DNA from: Pseudomonas fluorescens
Lineage (GTDB): Bacteria; Pseudomonadota; Gammaproteobacteria; Pseudomonadales; Pseudomonadaceae
DNA length: 40,027 bases
NCBI RefSeq assembly: GCF_902497995.1
Contig: NZ_CABVII010000042.1
Span: forward strand, 1-40,027
Direction of reading: 5' to 3'
Under the pieces are notes generated by a model that worked only from the letters and a program-made list of their open reading frames with translations, searched no databases and had not been told where the DNA came from. Shown here one piece after another: positions 33,368 to 40,027 of the stretch (position 1 is the first letter of the stretch; every line of letters begins with the position of its first letter). The translations under genes and the position numbers were made by a program.

Positions 33368-33471
33368 GGCCCCTTCGCGAGCAAGCCCGCTCCCACATTT
33401 GATCGGTGGTGGCCACAAATATTGTGTCCACAGGAGATCAATGTGGGAGCGGGCTTGCTCGCGAAGGGGCC
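33368..33471. repeat. REP-like inverted pair after the phosphoesterase gene
   Basis: GGCCCCTTCGCGAGCAAGCC at 33368 is mirrored by GGGCTTGCTCGCGAAGGGGC ending at 33470-33471. It lies between convergent genes, arms oriented as at 7610 (opposite to 4476). Confidence 0.86.
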
Positions 33472-33492
33472 AGATCAGACACTCTGGATCTG

Positions 33493-34083
33493 TCAGGCGG
33501 GCGAATGCTCTGCCATCGCCGCCTTGTAAATCGATTGCTTCGGCTGCGCAAACAACCGCTCCATCATCGGCTCGAAGAAGCTCAACGGCAGTGTGTCGTA
33601 CGCCGGATCAAACGCCGCCGCGTCATACCTGGCGCAGAATTCGATCGTCGCCTGATACTGCGGATGCCCGCTGAATTGCTCGCGCAAATACCGATCCATG
33701 CCCAGGTGATGGAAGAAGTAATAACCCTGGAAAATTCCGTGCTTTTCCACCATCCACAGATGCTCGGCGCTAACGAACGGCTTGAGGATGGCCGCGGCGA
33801 TGTCCGGATGGTTGTAGGAACCCAGGGTGTCACCGATGTCGTGAAGCAGGGCGCAGACCACGTATTCTTCGTCGCGACCATCGCGCCAGGCGCGGGTGGC
33901 GGTTTGCAGGGAGTGGGTCAGACGATCCACCGGGAAGCCGCCGAAATCACCCTCCAGCAATTTCAGGTGCGCCACAATCCGCGTCGGCAGTTGTCGGGCG
34001 TAGGCACTGAAGTCTGCGGCGATGATCGCCCAGTCTTCCTGCGTGCCGTCCTTCATGTGGGTGAAACGGGCGTTGGCATTCAT
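33493..34083 (-). CDS. HD-domain protein, possibly a PhnZ-type diiron oxygenase
   Basis: A 196-residue soluble protein with HD-type metal ligands: His57 in RLTHSLQTA, the pair His81-Asp82 in ALLHDIGD, His115 in VEKHGIF and His125/126 in YFFHHLG. The extra histidines resemble the PhnZ/inositol oxygenase-like subset, which are mixed-valence diiron oxygenases, rather than plain phosphohydrolases; this is inference. The start ATG at 34083 has GAGG 8 bases upstream. An AraC/OruR-type regulator is divergent about 250 bases away. Confidence 0.78.
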   Translation of the reverse strand: MNANARFTHMKDGTQEDWAIIAADFSAYARQLPTRIVAHLKLLEGDFGGFPVDRLTHSLQTATRAWRDGRDEEYVVCALLHDIGDTLGSYNHPDIAAAILKPFVSAEHLWMVEKHGIFQGYYFFHHLGMDRYLREQFSGHPQYQATIEFCARYDAAAFDPAYDTLPLSFFEPMMERLFAQPKQSIYKAAMAEHSPA

Positions 34084-34329
34084 CGGTTGTCCTCTTTCGA
34101 CTGTTTGCACCTGGAACGGCACGCGACCCAGGATCATATCCCGGTACATGACGAAATCGCCGAGCAGGCTGTAAAGCGGACTGCGATCTCTGTTCTGACT
34201 GCACGTTGTGCTGCGGGTAGCTTATTTAAGTCTAGAGTGAACATTGGCGTCAGACAGTGACAATGGGCGCCACTTTAATATCCTTCGGACTTTGGCCGTA
34301 GCATGCGGCTCATCATGTAAGAAAACGCC

Positions 34330-35391
34330 ATGAGCGAACGAACGACATCTGCAACCTGGGCAATGGGGATTGTCAAGGCGCTGGAAATGGACGGCCTGGA
34401 TTGCCGGGTTCTGTTCGAACAGCTGGGACTCGACTACGCGGCCTTGGATGATCCGGACGCGCGCTTCCCGCAAGATTCCATGACACGCCTGTGGCAGCGT
34501 GCGGTCGAGCTGTCCGGCAACCCGGCGATTGGCCTGAACATGGGCAAAGTGGTGCGGCCGGCCTCCTTTCATGTGGCGGGCTATGCCCTGATGTCCAGCC
34601 AGACCCTGGCCGAAGGTTTTCAGCGGCTGGTACGTTATCAGCGGATCATCGCCGAAAGCGCCGACCTGAGTTTCCGCTTGCTGGATGAGGGTTACGCGCT
34701 GATTCTGACGGTCCATGGCGACCATCTGCCGCCGACCCGGCAGAGCGCCGAAGCGTCATTGGCCTGTGCGCTGGCGCTGTGTGGCTGGTTGACCGGGCGA
34801 ATCCTGCAGCCGCGCAAGGTGCTGCTGCAGGGCGATGAGCCCATCGATCTCAAACCCTATAATCAAGCCTTCCACGCGCCGATGGTGTTCAACGCACCGT
34901 ATGACGCGTTGATCTTCGAGCGCGTCGATATGGAAGCGCCGCTGCCGACCGCCAACGAGGCGATGGCGCGGCTGCATGACCGGTTTGCCGGCGAATACCT
35001 GGCGCGGTTCTCTGAAAGCCGGGTGACCCACAAGGCGCGGCAGGTGTTGTGCCGGTTGCTGCCCCAGGGCGAACCCAAGCGCGATACCGTGGCGCAGACG
35101 CTGCACCTGTCGCAACGGACCTTGCAGCGACGCCTGCAGGAAGAGGGCACGAGTTTTCAGGCGCTGTTGGACGACACCCGGCGCGAACTGGCGGAGCAGT
35201 ATCTGGCGCAGCCGAGCATGACCCTGCTGGAGATTGCCTACCTGTTGGGGTTCGCCGATCCGAGCAACTTCTTCCGTGCGTTTCGACGCTGGTTCGATGC
35301 CACCCCCGGCGAGTTCCGGGTGCGGCTGATGGAAACGCCGAACCCGGTCAATGACGCCAGAACGCCGGTATACACAGGACAAATACCGTAA
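34330..35391 (+). CDS. AraC-family regulator (OruR/ArgR-like, arabinose-binding-type sensor)
   Basis: A 353-residue regulator with the long N-terminal sensor domain of the OruR group (about 20-205, including PASFHVAGYALMSSQTLAEG) and a C-terminal AraC DNA-binding domain (about 245-335, DTVAQTLHLSQRTLQRRLQE and LLEIAYLLGFADPSNFFRAF). The ligand is unknown; relatives respond to amino acids or quaternary amines. It is divergent from the HD-domain gene, which may be its target. Its last 44 bases overlap the end of the convergent trkH gene. Confidence 0.88.
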   Translation: MSERTTSATWAMGIVKALEMDGLDCRVLFEQLGLDYAALDDPDARFPQDSMTRLWQRAVELSGNPAIGLNMGKVVRPASFHVAGYALMSSQTLAEGFQRLVRYQRIIAESADLSFRLLDEGYALILTVHGDHLPPTRQSAEASLACALALCGWLTGRILQPRKVLLQGDEPIDLKPYNQAFHAPMVFNAPYDALIFERVDMEAPLPTANEAMARLHDRFAGEYLARFSESRVTHKARQVLCRLLPQGEPKRDTVAQTLHLSQRTLQRRLQEEGTSFQALLDDTRRELAEQYLAQPSMTLLEIAYLLGFADPSNFFRAFRRWFDATPGEFRVRLMETPNPVNDARTPVYTGQIP

Positions 35392-36802
35392 TGATCTCAA
35401 GTCGACCCAGCAACATGCCGAACGAGAGAATCCATTTGGCGGCGTCCGGCAGAGACGCGAAGTTACCTGCCGGGCCGATGGTCTCGCCCAGCCCCGGACC
35501 GACACCGGACACGGTGCTGGCCGCGCCGGTGAGGGCGGTCATCCAGTCAACGCCAAGCAGCGACAGCAGCAGTGCGATCACGCAGATGGTGATGGCGAAG
35601 AAGAACGAAAAGGTCAGGATCGAGCGCACGATCTCTTCGTCGAGACGATGACCGTTGTATTTCTGCTTGATCACCGCGCGCGGGTGAATCAATTGGTTAA
35701 GGTTGGCCTTGAGCAGGATGTAGGCGACCTGGAAGCGGAAAATCTTGATCCCGCCAGCGGTCGAGCCCGAGCAGCCGCCGATAAAGCCCAGGTAGAAGAA
35801 CAGCATCAGCGAGAAATTTCCCCACAGGCTGTAGTCCCCCAGCGCAAAACCCGTCGTGGTCACTACCGAAGTCACGTTCAGCGCCACATGCCGCAGCGCC
35901 TCGAGCCAATGCAGCTGAGTGGTCCACCAGTACCAGGTGCCGAGCACCAGCCAGGTCACCAGCAACATGCCGAGCAGCCCCTGAACCTGTTCATCCTTGA
36001 TCAGCGCCCGACGGTTACCGCGCAACGTGGCGACATACAGGGTGAACGGCAGGGCACCGAGAATCATGATGACGATCGCGACCCAATGCACCGCAGGTTC
36101 CGGCCACTTGGCCAAAGACTGGTCGGAGGTCGAGAAACCACCGGTGGAAATTGCCGACATCGCGTGGTTGATCGCATCGAACGGGCTCATCCCGGCCCAC
36201 CAGAACGCCAGGCTGCCGAAAATGGTAATGCCGACGTAGGCCGCAACGATCAAGCGCGCCACCATGTGCGAACGGGGCATGACCTTTTCGGAACGGTCCG
36301 ATGACTCGGTCTGGAACAGGCGCATGCCACCGATGCGCAGCAGTGGCAGAATCGCTACCGCCATGCCGATAAAGCCGATGCCGCCGATCCAGTGCAGCAA
36401 TGAGCGCCACATCAGGATGCCGGGAGACATGTTGTCCAGGCCATTGAGCACCGTCGCACCGGTGGCGGTGATGCCGGACATGCTCTCGAAGAACGAGTCG
36501 GTGTAGCTGATGTGCTGGGTCAGCAGAAACGGCAGCGCGGCGAAAATGCACACCACCAGCCAACTGCTGACGGTCAGCAGGTACATGTCCCGCGGGCGCA
36601 GGTGAATGTGCTCGGGGCGACCGGGGATGACCAGGGCCAGACCGGCGACAAAGGTGATCATGCTCGCCCAGAGGAACGACGGCAGGTCGCCGGTGCGCTC
36701 GAAGATCACCAGCGTGGCCATGGGCACGACCATGGCGATGGCCAGCGTGATCAGGAAGATGCCGATGATGAAACCAATGATCCGTAAGGTCGGCAACGCC
36801 AT
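35348..36802 (-). CDS. trkH: TrkH-family potassium uptake channel subunit
   Basis: A 484-residue membrane protein with four M1-P-M2 repeats. The pore loops are visible: ESMSGITATGATV, AISTGGFSTSD, TTTGFALGD and TVSGVGPGLGETIGP, plus the GGCSGSTAGGIK loop. TrkH forms the K+ pore and works with the cytoplasmic regulator TrkA (not in this window). The ATG at 36802 gives the standard start; the longer open frame to 37231 covers the divergent nitroreductase and is spurious. The stop lies inside the end of the convergent AraC gene. Confidence 0.93.
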   Translation of the reverse strand: MALPTLRIIGFIIGIFLITLAIAMVVPMATLVIFERTGDLPSFLWASMITFVAGLALVIPGRPEHIHLRPRDMYLLTVSSWLVVCIFAALPFLLTQHISYTDSFFESMSGITATGATVLNGLDNMSPGILMWRSLLHWIGGIGFIGMAVAILPLLRIGGMRLFQTESSDRSEKVMPRSHMVARLIVAAYVGITIFGSLAFWWAGMSPFDAINHAMSAISTGGFSTSDQSLAKWPEPAVHWVAIVIMILGALPFTLYVATLRGNRRALIKDEQVQGLLGMLLVTWLVLGTWYWWTTQLHWLEALRHVALNVTSVVTTTGFALGDYSLWGNFSLMLFFYLGFIGGCSGSTAGGIKIFRFQVAYILLKANLNQLIHPRAVIKQKYNGHRLDEEIVRSILTFSFFFAITICVIALLLSLLGVDWMTALTGAASTVSGVGPGLGETIGPAGNFASLPDAAKWILSFGMLLGRLEIITVFVLCIPAFWRH

Positions 36803-36923
36803 GAAGTCCGCTCGGGCTGAAAGTGGGAAGGGCGCCATTCTACCTGCGGGGCAGGGCATGTAAACCGGCAGGGTCTGCGCACTTGCAGCTAGAATAGCCA
36901 AACATTTTTTCAGGAGGTGGCCG

Positions 36924-37490
36924 ATGCAGGCTCTCGACGCTTTGCTCAACCGTGTTTCCGTTCCACGACTGCTTGAACCGGCACCCACCCCGGAGCAGCG
37001 CGAAGTGCTGTTTGCCGCCGCGATGCGTGCGCCGGACCATGGCCACTTGCAGCCTTGGCGCTTCCTGACGGTCGAAGGTGCGGCGCGCGAGCAGATGGGC
37101 GAGTTGCTGGCCGAAGCGGCGAGGCTGCAGGACAGCGAAGTGTCCGAGGCGGCGCTGGACAAGGCGCGCAACGGTCCGCTGCGTGCGCCGCTGGTGGTGG
37201 TGGTAATCGCGCGTTTGCAGGACCACGTCAAATATCCAAAGTCCGAACAACTGCTGGCGGCGGGTTGCGCGGCGCACGGGATTTTGCTGGCGGCCTATGC
37301 GCAAGGGATTGGCGCGGTATGGCGCACCGGTGAGCTGGCGTATTCGCCGCATGTGGCAAAAGGGTTGGGATTGGCGGAAGGGGAAGAGGTGATCGCGTTT
37401 CTTTACCTTGGCACGCCGCAGAAAGAACCGCGGGTGGCGGAGAAAGTTGATCTGGCCGAGTTCGTCAGCGCTTGGCCGGGTAGTCGCTGA
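36924..37490 (+). CDS. YdjA-type nitroreductase family protein
   Basis: A 188-residue FMN-binding flavoprotein of the minimal nitroreductase fold. FAAAMRAPDHGHLQPWRFLTV near residue 30 is the FMN-contacting segment and GIGAVWRTGELAYSP near 128 the second. Relatives reduce nitro and quinone compounds with NAD(P)H. A strong AGGAGG site precedes the ATG. It is divergent from trkH, sharing a 121-base gap, and is followed by a REP-like pair. Confidence 0.9.
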   Translation: MQALDALLNRVSVPRLLEPAPTPEQREVLFAAAMRAPDHGHLQPWRFLTVEGAAREQMGELLAEAARLQDSEVSEAALDKARNGPLRAPLVVVVIARLQDHVKYPKSEQLLAAGCAAHGILLAAYAQGIGAVWRTGELAYSPHVAKGLGLAEGEEVIAFLYLGTPQKEPRVAEKVDLAEFVSAWPGSR

Positions 37491-37502
37491 GGAACCGATA
37501 AA

Positions 37503-37596
37503 CCTGTGGGAGCGGGCTTGCCCGCGATAGCGTAGTGTCAGGCTCTGAGATGTTGAATGTGCCGCCGCCATCGCGGGCAAGCCCGCTCCCACAGGG
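37503..37596. repeat. REP-like inverted pair between nitroreductase and sensor kinase
   Basis: CCTGTGGGAGCGGGCTTGCC at 37503 is mirrored by a copy ending GCCCGCTCCCACAGGG at 37596. It lies between convergent genes and overlaps nearly to the kinase stop codon. Confidence 0.87.
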
Positions 37597-37597
37597 A

Positions 37598-38938
37598 TTA
37601 CGGCTGTACTACGGCGCCGGGCACCAACGGTAATTCCAGGCTGGCAATGAACCCACCCTGCGGATGATTGGCCAGTACCAGGCTCCCGCCATGCCGCTCC
37701 GCCGCACGACGGGCAATCGCCAACCCCAGGCCATGGCCCGCCGCAGTCTGTCCCGGTGCCCGATAGAACGGCTCACCCAACTGGCTCAAATGCTCGGCCT
37801 CCACACCGGGCCCATGGTCGCGCACACTGACGACAATTCGCTCACCCTGGCGTGATGCCTGCATTTCTATCGATTGCCCTATGGGGTTAAAGCGCTGGGC
37901 GTTGCGCAGCAGGTTGTCCACCGCGCGCTCGATCATGGTCGGCCAGCCTTTGAGGTTCAGTTGCGGCTCGGCCTCAAGGCGCACGTTCTGCTCCGGCGAA
38001 CCCAGCTGTGCATCTCTTTGCAGGGTGTTAAGCAAGGCATTCAGGTCCACCTCTTCGGCGCTGGCGTTGTCGGCATCGACCCGCGCCAGCACCAGGATTT
38101 CGCTGATCAGCGCTTCCAGCCGGTCGCATTCACGGGTCAGGCGTGGCCAGAGTTTTTCCCGTTCTTCGGGGTTGGCCCTTTCGGCCAGGGCCAGCGCAAT
38201 GCGCAGTCGGGTGAGGGGCGAGCGCAATTCGTGGGATACATCGCGCAACAGTTGCCGCTGACTGCCGATCAGACTTTGCAGGCGGGCGCCCATTCGGTTG
38301 AAATCGTTGGCCAGCACGCCGAACTCATCGCGCCGGTTTGCCAGTTTTACCAGGCTGTTCTGTTGATAGGTGGTTTGCCCCAGGTCATGCACGGCACCGC
38401 GCAGGCGGCTGAGCGGGCGGGTGATCGAAAAGGTCACCAGCAGGCTGAACAGGGTCAGCACCACCAGCGCAATACCTAATGCACTCAACGGCCAAAGCAG
38501 GCTTTCGCGGTGCCAGGCGTCCAGTTCCGGGTGCGGGATTCGATAGATCAGCAGATAAGTGTCACCGGTTTTTGCGCTGGTGTACTCATCGGTCAGACGA
38601 CGCCACGGCAGGCGGCGATCGTCGTTGTTCTGCCGCGCTTCAAAGGCTGCCGCGCGGCGGGGGAAGGTGCCGCGCACCACCGGATCGCCGCTCTCGTTGA
38701 GCACCTGAACATCGATGTGATACTGGCGCTTGCGTTGTTGCAGAAGCTCCTGGGCTGCTTCCTCTCCCTGGGCTTCGTAGGTTTGCGTCCACTGTTCGGC
38801 CAGGGTATTGAGGCCTGGATGGCGGCTGAGAATCCACGCGTCCTGGTTGAGCATGTGCCCGAGCAGAATCGACAGCCCCGCCACCAGAGCGATGGCCAGC
38901 CAGAAGCTGGCCAGGATACGCCAGAACAATGAGCGCAC
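37598..38938 (-). CDS. CpxA-like sensor histidine kinase
   Basis: A 446-residue inner-membrane kinase: first helix (ILASFWLAIALVAGLSILLG), periplasmic sensor (about 30-145), second helix, HAMP, the H box DVSHELRSPLTRLRIAL (His236), N box DNLLRNAQRFNP, G1 DHGPGV and G2 GHGLGLAI. The GTG at 38938 is preferred: GAGGA lies 6 bases upstream; the frame can be extended to a GTG at 38959. It resembles the PA3206 sensor near the Spy-like PA3205 in P. aeruginosa, where the response regulator PA3204 adjoins. Here a REP-like pair separates it from the Spy-like gene and no response regulator is visible in the window. Confidence 0.88.
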   Translation of the reverse strand: MRSLFWRILASFWLAIALVAGLSILLGHMLNQDAWILSRHPGLNTLAEQWTQTYEAQGEEAAQELLQQRKRQYHIDVQVLNESGDPVVRGTFPRRAAAFEARQNNDDRRLPWRRLTDEYTSAKTGDTYLLIYRIPHPELDAWHRESLLWPLSALGIALVVLTLFSLLVTFSITRPLSRLRGAVHDLGQTTYQQNSLVKLANRRDEFGVLANDFNRMGARLQSLIGSQRQLLRDVSHELRSPLTRLRIALALAERANPEEREKLWPRLTRECDRLEALISEILVLARVDADNASAEEVDLNALLNTLQRDAQLGSPEQNVRLEAEPQLNLKGWPTMIERAVDNLLRNAQRFNPIGQSIEMQASRQGERIVVSVRDHGPGVEAEHLSQLGEPFYRAPGQTAAGHGLGLAIARRAAERHGGSLVLANHPQGGFIASLELPLVPGAVVQP

Positions 38939-38966
38939 AAAAAATCCTCGAACAAACACAAGTCAA

Positions 38967-39055
38967 TGTGGGAGCGGGCTTGCTCGCGAAAGCGGGGTGC
39001 CAGTCAACAATACTTTGCCTGACACACCGCTTTCGCGAGCAAGCCCGCTCCCACA
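38967..39055. repeat. REP-like inverted pair between spy-like and kinase genes
   Basis: TGTGGGAGCGGGCTTGCTCG at 38967 is mirrored by a copy ending GCAAGCCCGCTCCCACA at 39055. It lies within the presumed cpxP-kinase operon and could attenuate expression of the kinase. Confidence 0.87.
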
Positions 39056-39072
39056 ATTTAAACCGGGTAGCA

Positions 39073-39104
39073 CCGGACCCAGCGGTATTAGCCGTTGGGT
39101 CCGG
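39073..39104 (-). terminator. Hairpin after the Spy-like gene, possible weak terminator
   Basis: CCGGACCCAGCGG (39073-39085) pairs with CCGTTGGGTCCGG (39092-39104) with one mismatch. On the minus strand no clean T run follows, so it may be an attenuator rather than a full terminator. Confidence 0.45.
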
Positions 39105-39114
39105 CGTTAACGCA

Positions 39115-39561
39115 TTATTGCGCTTTTTGCGGTTGCTGCGCTTTCCACGCCTTGAACTCGGCCCATTCCGCGCGGCGCTCGGCCTTTTTCTTCTGGATCT
39201 CGTCGAATTGCTTCTGTTGATCCGGTTTCAGCAGGGCACGCACGTCGGCTTCGGCTTTCTTGTGGTTGGCGGCCATTTCGTCTTTCATGGCTTTCTGGTC
39301 GGCTGGCGAGAGTTTTTCCAGGTACTTGTCGACCACTTGCTTACGCTCGTGCATCTGCTCGCCCATGATCTTGCGGATCTGCTCGCGCTGTTCGCGACTC
39401 AGGTCCAGTTGGCTGTACGGGCCTTTGCCGTGCATGCCGTGTATCTGACCGCCGTGGCGCGAGCCGTCCATCGGGCCCATAGGGCCGGCACCTTCAGGCA
39501 TGGCCATGGCAACGGTCGGCAGGGCGGCAGCGAACATCAGAGCGATAAGAGTCTTGCGCAT
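39115..39561 (-). CDS. Spy/CpxP-family periplasmic protein
   Basis: A 148-residue precursor with a signal peptide MRKTLIALMFAAALPTVAMA. The mature protein is a small helical LTXXQ-type protein: a Gly/Met/His-rich start, then LDLSREQREQIRKIM and LSPADQKAMKDEM. CpxP/Spy proteins are periplasmic chaperone-like partners of the Cpx envelope-stress system; CpxP restrains CpxA. AAGGAG precedes the ATG. A CpxR-like direct repeat lies about 85 bases upstream, and a sensor kinase follows. The functional link is inferred from these. The longer frame to 39621 lacks the signal-peptide logic and is not used. Confidence 0.85.
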   Translation of the reverse strand: MRKTLIALMFAAALPTVAMAMPEGAGPMGPMDGSRHGGQIHGMHGKGPYSQLDLSREQREQIRKIMGEQMHERKQVVDKYLEKLSPADQKAMKDEMAANHKKAEADVRALLKPDQQKQFDEIQKKKAERRAEWAEFKAWKAQQPQKAQ

Positions 39562-39643
39562 GGTGAATCTCCTTGTCTCGTTCCCGGTACGTTCCGGATG
39601 AGTGCAGATTACGCAGATCAAGGTCAGCGGCGGTCAGCGAAGC

Positions 39644-39659
39644 GTAAAGCTTGGGTAAA
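39644..39659. promoter_or_regulatory. CpxR-like box upstream of the Spy-like gene
   Basis: GTAAA-N6-GTAAA (39644-39648 and 39655-39659) matches the CpxR direct-repeat consensus GTAAA-N5/6-GTAAA, about 83 bases upstream of the Spy-like start. No response regulator is in the window, so the binding protein is inferred. Confidence 0.6.
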
Positions 39660-39697
39660 GACGATTTTGTACCTTCCTGACAAACACCCCTCCGGCA

Positions 39698-39909
39698 GAC
39701 GCCGGCTTGCTGGCGAAGCAAGCGACGCGGTCTGTAGGAGCCAGGCTTGCCGGCGAACCAGGCGACGCGGTGTGTCATTTACACCGCCTTCGCCCCTGTA
39801 GGAGCTGGCTTGCAAGCGAAGTACGCATAGACCACGCGTTATTCCAGTGAGCACGCGTCATCGTTAACGACCATCGCTGCGGTGCGACGACTCGACAAGC
39901 CAGCTCCTA
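39698..39909. repeat. Cluster of degenerate REP-like units (TAGGAGC type)
   Basis: The stretch repeats GGCTTGCTGGCGAAGCAAGC-like and TAGGAGCCAGGCTTGCCGGC-like blocks, with a clean inverted pair TAGGAGCTGGCTTG (39799-39812) and CAAGCCAGCTCCTA (39896-39909). These are a subtype (TAGGAGC) of the element at 30240. Confidence 0.7.
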
Positions 39910-39912
39910 TGT

Positions 39913-39924
39913 ATGGACTCGCCC
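39913..39924 (+). repeat. Third copy of the IS-associated 12-mer
   Basis: ATGGACTCGCCC is identical to 107-118. The match to the region after 107 goes on as CnCnCTGTC for a further 8 bases (two mismatches), then ends. No transposase is visible to its left. Confidence 0.65.
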
Positions 39925-40027
39925 CCACTGTCTACCCGCTTTCAAAAAAACTGCCGCCCCGTTGCATCTATGTATTAGGCCTATTCGAGGAAGCCGTCAT
40001 CGGCTTCTGGCCAAAATTGGAAGAGCT

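Larger units (their letters stand above)
39562..40027. other. Repeat-rich intergenic end of the window
   Basis: No gene is seen. Items present: the CpxR-like box at 39644-39659, degenerate GTAGGAGC-type repeats from about 39700 to 39909, the 12-mer at 39913-39924 that matches the IS repeat at 107-118, and a GAAGCCG/CGGCTTC hairpin at 39990-40007. Confidence 0.6.

Overview
The window is chromosomal DNA of a fluorescent-group Pseudomonas. This rests on the gene order (small PA1414-type protein, metallo-hydrolase, sodium symporter, guanidinobutyrase with divergent LysR regulator), the high-GC codon use, a Lap-type adhesin and secretion locus, and the many copies of the GTGGGAGCGGGCTTGC repeat typical of the P. 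fluorescens complex. No tRNA, rRNA or CRISPR array was found.

Layout. 1-1.7 kb: the 5' end of an IS110-family transposase (minus strand, leaving the window), its non-coding flank, a DMT permease and a 42-residue PA1414-family protein. 1.9-7.6 kb: an acyl-carrier-like protein lacking its attachment serine, a metallo-beta-lactamase-fold hydrolase, and a guanidino-compound catabolic block (gbuA, a broken NTF2-like gene, a sodium:solute symporter, divergent gbuR) followed by a DTW-domain tRNA modification enzyme. 7.7-20.1 kb: a type I secretion and biofilm-adhesin locus: lapE-lapB-lapC on the minus strand, a 1411-residue RTX adhesin with an N-terminal retention module on the plus strand, and lapD plus a wrecked lapG on the minus strand. 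20.2-24.0 kb: a visibly more AT-rich gene for a secreted phospholipase-C-like protein with seven fibronectin III repeats, probably acquired. 24.2-40 kb: ordinary chromosomal genes: YbaN-like membrane protein, UPF0149 protein, recQ, a MarR regulator, a FimV-like protein without LysM, a SelT/W/H-like redox protein, an AraC/DMT pair, an LpxH-like phosphoesterase, an HD-domain protein, an OruR-type regulator, a TrkH potassium transporter, a nitroreductase, and a Cpx-like sensor kinase with a Spy/CpxP-like periplasmic protein.

How the genes work together. LapEBC would export the adhesin. LapD normally reads c-di-GMP and restrains the periplasmic protease LapG, which otherwise clips the adhesin at a TAAG site. 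Here LapD and the TAAG site look intact, but lapG has lost its middle, including the catalytic region, and its reading frame. This is the most notable observation: the local adhesin should be permanently retained unless another LapG acts on it. Other points worth attention are an IS-end-like 12-mer present three times near the two window ends, the serine-less ACP next to the hydrolase, an in-frame hexanucleotide repeat at the end of the symporter gene, and a CpxR-like box in front of the Spy-like gene with no response regulator in view.
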